This document shows positions 57,837-64,000 of a stretch of 64,000 bases of DNA, piece by piece. Within the stretch, counting starts at the first letter, position 1. Each line of letters opens with the position of its first letter. This DNA comes from an uncultured Ignavibacteria bacterium. GTDB taxonomy: Bacteria; Bacteroidota; Ignavibacteria; Kapaibacteriales; Kapaibacteriaceae. The stretch is from contig CALMZQ010000155.1 in NCBI GenBank assembly GCA_937870915.1, positions 37,018 through 101,017 on the forward strand, read 5' to 3'. The position numbers and the translations under genes were made by a program. The notes under the pieces were generated by a model. That model ran no database searches. It was not told the DNA's origin and saw only the letters and a list, made by a program, of their open reading frames with translations.

Positions 57837-58228
57837 GCATCAAAGCCGCCGAGCATATTGTAGGCACTCTTGAAGCCCAGCGACTTCATCATAGCTAACG
57901 TTTCAGCGCTGCGCCTTCCGGATTTACAATAGATCAACACCGTGCGGTTTTTGGGTAGCGATTTCAGCTGGTCCTTGAATGTAGACTCGTAGTAATTCAT
58001 CAACCGGGCGTGAACCAAGTGCCCCTTTGCATATTCTTCCGGCGTGCGAACATCGAGAATGAGAAGCCCCTTTTTCGATGAGATCATCGAGGAAGCCTTC
58101 TGTGTTGTGACGTCTCCAAAAGATCCTGCATCTACAGAGGCAGAATACAGAAAGAGAAGCACTGCGGTGGTGAGGAGGAACTTCATGAGGAAAAATAGAG
58201 AGATTCCCCCTACGAACACAAAGATCAC
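57803..58228 (-). CDS. Exported rhodanese-like sulfurtransferase
   Basis: N-terminal hydrophobic segment; GLLILDVRTPEEYAKGHLVHA; VLIYCKSGRRSAETLAMMKSLGFKSAYNMLGGFDAW with active-site Cys. Confidence 0.9.
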   Translation of the reverse strand: MIFVFVGGISLFFLMKFLLTTAVLLFLYSASVDAGSFGDVTTQKASSMISSKKGLLILDVRTPEEYAKGHLVHARLMNYYESTFKDQLKSLPKNRTVLIYCKSGRRSAETLAMMKSLGFKSAYNMLGGFDAWSKEKRRSTK

Positions 58229-59512
58229 TTAGCGAGGCCCGATGAATACTCGCGATGCCACCTGTTCCCCTGAAGTCGATTTGGCGGTCAGGAAGATCAA
58301 CCCATGATTGCCTTGTGCTATAGGAATATGCAGACTGTTCATGCCCTCTACAGCATCTAGGGAGACAGATCCTACGGGTACCCCGATGGTGTTGAAGAGC
58401 TTGAAAACAACGTGTTGTGCCGTAGTTGAGCGGAGCTCCAGTCGAACAAGTTCAGAGGTCGGATCGAAAAGTACGTTGATCAATTGAAGCGTTGTACTAA
58501 CCTCTAGGCATGATGTGGTGTAGGTGCATGAGCCTCCATTCCCACGAAGCTCGCTCCGAATGGCGGATGCAAAACCACGAGGTAGTTTCTGAAGAAAGTC
58601 ATCGGTTGGTTTGTACCATAGAGTCACGTCTGGAGTTCGAACCGATGAACCCGTTCGATCAAGTCGGATCTTCAATGGAATCAGCCTACCGGCTTTCACT
58701 CCGTCAACAATGTTGATTCGGGTCTGAACGAGCTGTTTACGAGAAGCGACCCGAAAGCTATCCGTCTGCTCCTTCGTCATGAAGATGTATCGAACTTCAA
58801 CTGTCGAATCTACTCTGTCCGTACTTTTCCCAAACTCAGTGAGTAGTCTTTCCCTCTGCGGATTGTCCCAATCGATTCGGATCTCAGCAAATTGCCGAGT
58901 GTTGCTGTCAGGTGGAACTGGAAACTGCATTGGTGAAGCGTGTGGGATGCGATATTGCAGAAGATTGCCATCGTTGCTAACGATAGCAACGGGCTCAATC
59001 TGTATGTGCGAAGTTGGTCTAAAAGTAGACTGCCCAAAGTGATGTAGAGACCTGTCACGCAAATACTCACTGCGTCCGGATAAAGAGTTGAGTATGATAG
59101 AAGAATCGGTTACTTCAATTCCAAGATCCGCTATCTCGGTAGCCGTTAGAAACACACACTGACCAAGGTGTGGTTTGATAGGCTCAATGGCTTCCTCGTC
59201 AAGCGTAGCATCCGGAACTAAGGGTCTAGTACTTGTTCCAGAGATTGGTATCGAAGCAGCACCGTCCTCATCAGCGAACACCTGGGACTCATGTGAGATC
59301 ACTCGTAGGCTAGGAGATGTTGGCATCAACAAGAGGAACGCAGCAACCGCAAGAGATACGAGTGAACTAAGTGCAATTCCGATATACAGTTCTCGATTTC
59401 TCGAAGGCTCTTGTAGGGACTCTACGAGGTGATAGAGCTCAGATTCACTGAAATCAGCAGGCTGGCTCTTGAATCGACTGATGAGCTCTTCTTGGCTAGG
59501 TGATTCAGTCAT
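58229..59512 (-). CDS. One-TM anti-sigma-factor-like protein with T9SS-like C-terminal domain
   Basis: Cytoplasmic-like N-terminus, one TM (LYIGIALSSLVSLAVAAFLLLM), large distal region; tail VRLELRSTTAQHVVFKLFNTIGVPVGSVSLDAVEGMNSLHIPIAQGNHGLIFLTAKSTSGEQVASRVFIGPR. Overlaps the upstream sigma gene by 8 bp. Confidence 0.6.
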   Translation of the reverse strand: MTESPSQEELISRFKSQPADFSESELYHLVESLQEPSRNRELYIGIALSSLVSLAVAAFLLLMPTSPSLRVISHESQVFADEDGAASIPISGTSTRPLVPDATLDEEAIEPIKPHLGQCVFLTATEIADLGIEVTDSSIILNSLSGRSEYLRDRSLHHFGQSTFRPTSHIQIEPVAIVSNDGNLLQYRIPHASPMQFPVPPDSNTRQFAEIRIDWDNPQRERLLTEFGKSTDRVDSTVEVRYIFMTKEQTDSFRVASRKQLVQTRINIVDGVKAGRLIPLKIRLDRTGSSVRTPDVTLWYKPTDDFLQKLPRGFASAIRSELRGNGGSCTYTTSCLEVSTTLQLINVLFDPTSELVRLELRSTTAQHVVFKLFNTIGVPVGSVSLDAVEGMNSLHIPIAQGNHGLIFLTAKSTSGEQVASRVFIGPR

Positions 59513-60026
59513 GATGGAACTCCGATTGTTCTGGTGAATCTGTTAGAATCCGTTTCAACTGTTCTCTTCCACGCGTTACTCGCGACTTGATGGCACTTAA
59601 CGATACGCCCTGTGTAATTGCAACGTCTTCGAGCTTCATGTCGAGAACATCAGTGAGGATGATAGACTCTCGAATCAAAGGAGTGAGCTTTTCAAGTGCA
59701 TCCAGAAGGAGTGCTGTATCGGTTAGCAGATCTGGCCCAGAAGCAGCCGTTGCGATGTCCGGCAGCTGATCTGGAGATAACACAACCAAACGCGCTCGTC
59801 TACCAGAGCTTCGGATTGCACATCGTCGAGCGATCGTGAAAAGCCAACTCAAAGCAGCCTGGTCGGACCGAAGGCGGTCAAACGATTCCCAGGCTTCGAC
59901 AATCGTGTCCTGTATTACGTCCCTAACGTCCTCTTCGCTCCCTGATACAGAAAGTCGGACATGGCGCCACAATCTGACGCGTAAAGGCTCAAGCACTGAG
60001 AGAAATCGTTGTTGTTTTGGAGTCAC
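59505..60026 (-). CDS. ECF-type RNA polymerase sigma factor
   Basis: DVRDVIQDTIVEAWESFDRLRSDQAALSWLFTIARRCAIR (sigma-2); LIRESIILTDVLDMKLEDVAITQGVSLSAIKSRVTRGREQLKRIL (sigma-4). Confidence 0.92.
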   Translation of the reverse strand: MTPKQQRFLSVLEPLRVRLWRHVRLSVSGSEEDVRDVIQDTIVEAWESFDRLRSDQAALSWLFTIARRCAIRSSGRRARLVVLSPDQLPDIATAASGPDLLTDTALLLDALEKLTPLIRESIILTDVLDMKLEDVAITQGVSLSAIKSRVTRGREQLKRILTDSPEQSEFHHD

Positions 60027-60105
60027 AGAACAGGAAGTGATGGATTGGGCCGAAATAGTTGCATGCTTCCTTTATTTGGAGAGTCCCACTCCATAACTTC
60101 ACAAA

Positions 60106-61476
60106 ATGCAAAGCAACCGTTGTGCTGTTTATCGAACCCTAATCATTATAGGCTTCCACTTTCTGTGGTGCTGCGCCGCTGGAGCCCAGGATCAAAACTG
60201 GGGGACCCAGCCCGACACAGCAAAAGTCCTAAAGGTGCAGCTTGTTGGACAGTTTTGGTTGCGATATAATCAGAGCAATCCAGGGACAATGGTGCAAGGC
60301 CTGCCGGATAGCGAAACCTTTGATATCGGAATTCGGAGGGCGCGAATCCAAGCGTTTGCGCAGATCACAGACCGCGCCTCACTCTTCCTGCACTACGGAT
60401 TCAACAATTACAACACCAACTTCTCCTACGGTAGCAACCGTAGGATACAGGCGTTCTTTCACGACTTCTTTGGTGAATACCGCATAACCAACGGCAATGA
60501 GCTTAAGCTTGGTGCCGGTCTCGCCTTTGTAAATGGACTGAGCCGATTCTCTCAACCGGCAGTGATTGCAATGCCAACGCTGGACATTCCAATGTTCGGT
60601 CAGGCAACAGTAGAACAGATCGATGTGTTCGGCCGCAAACTCAGTTTTACGGCTCGGGGGCAGATTGGTCCCATCGACTATCGCGTTGCTTTGTCCGACC
60701 CATTTCCGGTTACCACTAACGGTCAAACACAGCCGCCAATAAGTGCCGCATCAAACTTTGCACAGATTGGGCATACGCTTCAGCAACAGGCCTATGTTAT
60801 CTATCAATTTCGTGACCACGAGCCCCATACACTTTCAAACCTTGCTGGTACCTATTACGGCACGCGTAATGTCTTCAACGTTGCCGCAGGAGTGATCTAT
60901 CAACCTCGAGCGATGTGGCGTACTCTTGGTGCAGACACACTCTATGAAAATCTCCTGCTCATGGCGGTGGAGTCTATGTACGACGCACCAATCGACCGTT
61001 TCGGAACAACTCTGAGTGCCTATGTGGGCTTCTTCCATAATGACTATGGGAGAAACTATATGCGCTACAACGCAGCCATGAACACCGGCACTTCAATGCA
61101 GGTCCCGTCCGATAGCACGCAACTCAAGCCCCTTACTCAATATGGACCTTCTTTCGGAAACACCTACCCGCTCTATGGAACAGGGAACACTGTGTATTCT
61201 CACGTTGGTGTGTTCTTTCCGAAGGTGATCGGAACAGCAGGCCTCATGCCGTATGTGAGTACAACTCTCTCTTGGTACGAGCGCCTCGATCATCGTCTGT
61301 CCGACCTCTATGCCATTGGATGCAGCCTTTTGCTCGATGGAATCAGGAGCAGACTTTCACTTGAAGTACAGAACCGTCCTACATGGGGCATTGATATCGA
61401 AACCGACCCATACGGTCAACTGAACCAGGGTATTCGCAGGTCACAGGTCGTTATGCAGTATCAAGTAGTGTGGTAG
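60106..61476 (+). CDS. Porin-like outer-membrane beta-barrel protein
   Basis: FWLRYNQSNPG; FDIGIRRARIQAFAQITDRASLFLHYGFNNYN; ends in an aromatic-rich beta-strand VVMQYQVVW. Confidence 0.72.
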   Translation: MQSNRCAVYRTLIIIGFHFLWCCAAGAQDQNWGTQPDTAKVLKVQLVGQFWLRYNQSNPGTMVQGLPDSETFDIGIRRARIQAFAQITDRASLFLHYGFNNYNTNFSYGSNRRIQAFFHDFFGEYRITNGNELKLGAGLAFVNGLSRFSQPAVIAMPTLDIPMFGQATVEQIDVFGRKLSFTARGQIGPIDYRVALSDPFPVTTNGQTQPPISAASNFAQIGHTLQQQAYVIYQFRDHEPHTLSNLAGTYYGTRNVFNVAAGVIYQPRAMWRTLGADTLYENLLLMAVESMYDAPIDRFGTTLSAYVGFFHNDYGRNYMRYNAAMNTGTSMQVPSDSTQLKPLTQYGPSFGNTYPLYGTGNTVYSHVGVFFPKVIGTAGLMPYVSTTLSWYERLDHRLSDLYAIGCSLLLDGIRSRLSLEVQNRPTWGIDIETDPYGQLNQGIRRSQVVMQYQVVW

Positions 61477-61483
61477 GGGGCTC

Positions 61484-63514
61484 CTACCACCCGGCAACGG
61501 AAACACCGATGCGCAGTGAAAAGGGCGTGCCTGGTGTGTAGTGGATTTCCGAGACTGGGGTTGGTTCGTTCTGGAGTCGACTCTCCGTATCGAACTGCGA
61601 CTCGCGCCATTGCGTGTTAAAGAGATTCTCGCATTGAAGATTGATGGAGATCATCGAAGACATCGGAATTGTGGCTGTGAGATCAACAATGGTATAGCCT
61701 GATGCGACCACAGTGTTCGTCTCATTTGCGGGACGTGTATCGATGTGCCGTAGCCGAACGGCAGATGACATCCATGAAAGAGACACCGACGCAAATGTTG
61801 TGAGGGTTATGGAAGGGGCTAGTGGTATCCGATCGAATCCTTCTGCCAGATCACGCATCCGTCCGCGAGCGAACGTAGCATTGCCACCGATGGTAAGCCA
61901 GTGCGTTGTTTGAACACGTGCTTCCAGGTCTATTCCAACTCTTCTAGAACGGCCTGACTCTTCTGTAGTTCCCTCATCACCAATCCAGACAAACTCGCTC
62001 TCAAGATCCAACATCCAGGCAGTTGCAGACAATGCAATGGTTCGATCTGCCCAACGAGCACCGATTTCCGACCCAAAGGCGCGTGGTACGGTGGTACTAT
62101 TGGGAACAGTAACAGCTACGCGTGCATCGTTGGAATGGAATCCAAATCCGGAGTTCGCAAAGAGCATTGCGCTCTCGTTGAGCGAATAAGTGAGAGTGAT
62201 TTTCGGTGAAACAAGGAAGGTCGACATCACACCGCGCACCTCATCTGCACTTGTGGTAATGTCTGCAACAAGAAAACGAAAGTAGTCACCTCGGAGTCCA
62301 AGAATGATTGTGAGATCATCCATGAGCACTGTCTGCTGTGCAAAGAGTCCAATATTCGTTTGGTCGATGGTGTTGCCTCGTGTTGTTGAGAGTCGCACGC
62401 GTGCGGAGTCGTGAAAGAGTGATGTGGCAATGTCATCATACCGTACGTTGGTTCCGATCATCGTTATCGCCCCGATGGAGCCCCATTCAGATGTGAAAGA
62501 TTTCTGGACCTGCATCGTAACCACTTGACGGTCGTCTGTTTGTTCGATCATATCTCCGCGAAGGGAGTCGTTCAAATAGAACGTAAAGTTGCTGAAGAGC
62601 TGAAATCTGTAATCGGTGAAAGAAGCTCTGACGGAAAATGGGTCCATGCCCTTTTCTTCAAGAGCGATCTGCAAGGTAGTCCTGCTTGTTTGGCCACCTT
62701 CATGTGGATCAATAGAGCCATAGCGGCTGATAAGCCCGTTGCCAACTGCGCGTTCGGGGATCTGACCACTCGCGTCCCACGACGAGGTGAGATACATGGC
62801 TGTAGACGTGAGTGCTAAGTCCTTGGACAGCACCGTGTGCGTGCGCCCAATGAGATTCATCCGGTCGAGCCCTTGTGGAACATCGAAGTATCCGCTGTTG
62901 GTAACGATCTCTCCGCCAACATAGACGTGTGTGGCATCATGTTTCGAGGAGAGAATACCGAGCCCTCTGAAGAAACCATAGAGACCAGACTCGATTTTGG
63001 CAATGTTGCTTGGGAGCGTATCTGCCAGGTGGAGGGTAACAGCGCCGGCTGTTGTAAGGTCTCCGTATTGAGCGAAGTACGGACCTTTAACAAGGTCAAT
63101 GCGTTCAACGAGTTCGGGAATAACAAAATGAAGGTCTGCATATCCCTGACCATGACCATGAGAGACCATGTTCACGGGTGCTCCCTCAACATTGATGTTC
63201 ACATCCGTACCATGATCTGCATCGAAGCCACGAAGAAAGATCTGTTCTGCCTTTCCACCTCCTGCGTGTTGAGTGATGACAAGACCGGGTACAACGCGGA
63301 GGAGGTCTTGTGTGGACATTCGCGGGAGGAGGTCAAGATCTCGCGAACGGAACGTTTCATCTGACGCGGCGGACATTGGGCGCTGAGCAACAACAACTAC
63401 AGGTGGCTTAGTGTAGGTAGTTGTATCAGACGCGTCATTGTTCGTAGCAAACACGGGCAATAGTGCTGTTGTCAAGAGAACGATTATCTGCAGAAGGAAA
63501 AGCCAGGTTCTCAT
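61484..63514 (-). CDS. TonB-dependent outer-membrane receptor
   Basis: Plug DLLRVVPGLVITQHAGGGKAEQIFLRGFDADHGTDVNINVEGAPVNMVSHGHGQGYADLHFVIPELVERIDLVKGPYFAQYGDLTTAGAVTL; barrel C-terminus PFSLRIGVSVAGW. Confidence 0.92.
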   Translation of the reverse strand: MRTWLFLLQIIVLLTTALLPVFATNNDASDTTTYTKPPVVVVAQRPMSAASDETFRSRDLDLLPRMSTQDLLRVVPGLVITQHAGGGKAEQIFLRGFDADHGTDVNINVEGAPVNMVSHGHGQGYADLHFVIPELVERIDLVKGPYFAQYGDLTTAGAVTLHLADTLPSNIAKIESGLYGFFRGLGILSSKHDATHVYVGGEIVTNSGYFDVPQGLDRMNLIGRTHTVLSKDLALTSTAMYLTSSWDASGQIPERAVGNGLISRYGSIDPHEGGQTSRTTLQIALEEKGMDPFSVRASFTDYRFQLFSNFTFYLNDSLRGDMIEQTDDRQVVTMQVQKSFTSEWGSIGAITMIGTNVRYDDIATSLFHDSARVRLSTTRGNTIDQTNIGLFAQQTVLMDDLTIILGLRGDYFRFLVADITTSADEVRGVMSTFLVSPKITLTYSLNESAMLFANSGFGFHSNDARVAVTVPNSTTVPRAFGSEIGARWADRTIALSATAWMLDLESEFVWIGDEGTTEESGRSRRVGIDLEARVQTTHWLTIGGNATFARGRMRDLAEGFDRIPLAPSITLTTFASVSLSWMSSAVRLRHIDTRPANETNTVVASGYTIVDLTATIPMSSMISINLQCENLFNTQWRESQFDTESRLQNEPTPVSEIHYTPGTPFSLRIGVSVAGW

Positions 63515-63987
63515 TGAGCACCAACCTCCGCCAACATACCGGCAGCACGATCCTCCCTTGTCATTTGATCTATGAGGCGCTCTAGTGCTACTACTCTAGC
63601 AACATTCTTTCGCTTGCGCTCAATCTCAAGTGACAGCTCAACGAAGGATATCTCCGGCACACGTTGTATTGCTGAGTCGAGCATTGCCAGCGCTACATCG
63701 TCATCTTTATGCAGATGCTTTATTCTGGCAAGTCCCGCAATGGCGAATGCATAGTCTTCGCGTTCCAAACGTGCCAGTGTAAACTGTCGTTCAGCTTCTT
63801 GGATGTTCCCTGCCTTAACGAGAAGGTTGCCATAGGTAACTCTGGCCCATGCAGCATCCTCCGTGCCGGGCAGTCCAGACTGTACGGCCATCTTCATCGC
63901 AGAGAGAGCCCCTTCAAGATCGCCATGGCGTTCTCGCAGGTAGGACACACGTGAGTACGATTCAATACCCGGACGAAGGTTCATCAT
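63511..63987 (-). CDS. TPR-repeat protein, probably truncated by the window edge
   Basis: GDLEGALSAMKMAVQSGLPG..AWARVTYGNLLVKAGNIQEAERQFTLARLEREDYAFAIAGLARI; likely continues past 64000. Overlaps the TonB receptor by 4 bp. Confidence 0.7.
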   Translation of the reverse strand: MMNLRPGIESYSRVSYLRERHGDLEGALSAMKMAVQSGLPGTEDAAWARVTYGNLLVKAGNIQEAERQFTLARLEREDYAFAIAGLARIKHLHKDDDVALAMLDSAIQRVPEISFVELSLEIERKRKNVARVVALERLIDQMTREDRAAGMLAEVGAQ

Positions 63988-64000
63988 AGCAGTGGCTGCC

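Noticed and set aside
1-64000. Known antiphage defence, prophage, toxin-antitoxin or integrative element
   Set aside because: No integrase, transposase, phage structural, restriction or TA pair recognised; the NYN fusion alone is not enough.

Overview
This 64 kb window is a gene-dense bacterial chromosome segment. It looks like the Bacteroidetes/Chlorobi (FCB) group, because it has several T9SS-type C-terminal sorting tails, TAnnTTTG-type promoter boxes, TonB receptors and a BshB1-like protein. I cannot fix the lineage further. No rRNA, tRNA, CRISPR, transposase or integrase was recognised. Housekeeping genes include rarA, serS, mnmG, mnmE, birA, coaX, ispD, a rsmH-murF-mraY cluster, rpiB, dut, an RNase H, a comM-like gene and dps. 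The accessory content is mostly exported protein: five arylsulfotransferase-like (ASST) beta-propeller proteins, a tandem pair of large Ig-like proteins, two TonB-dependent receptors, an Omp85 protein, a porin-like protein, and a TsdA-like cytochrome with an exported rhodanese. Main points for a second look: (i) two near-perfect parS centromere sites 60 bp apart, one overlapping the mnmG start, with a long AT-rich intergenic region about 6.7 kb away as a speculative oriC; (ii) a window-wide excess of the heptamer A(A/G)GGGGC; (iii) the five-member ASST-like family, including an ASST / propeller-TonB receptor / ASST island; (iv) degenerate 7-8 bp tandem arrays at three gene boundaries; (v) divergent genes sharing a CATG start-codon overlap; (vi) an ECF sigma factor next to a one-TM protein with a T9SS-like tail; (vii) a NYN-nuclease/cold-shock fusion. 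All calls are by eye from the sequence and translations; no searches were run.
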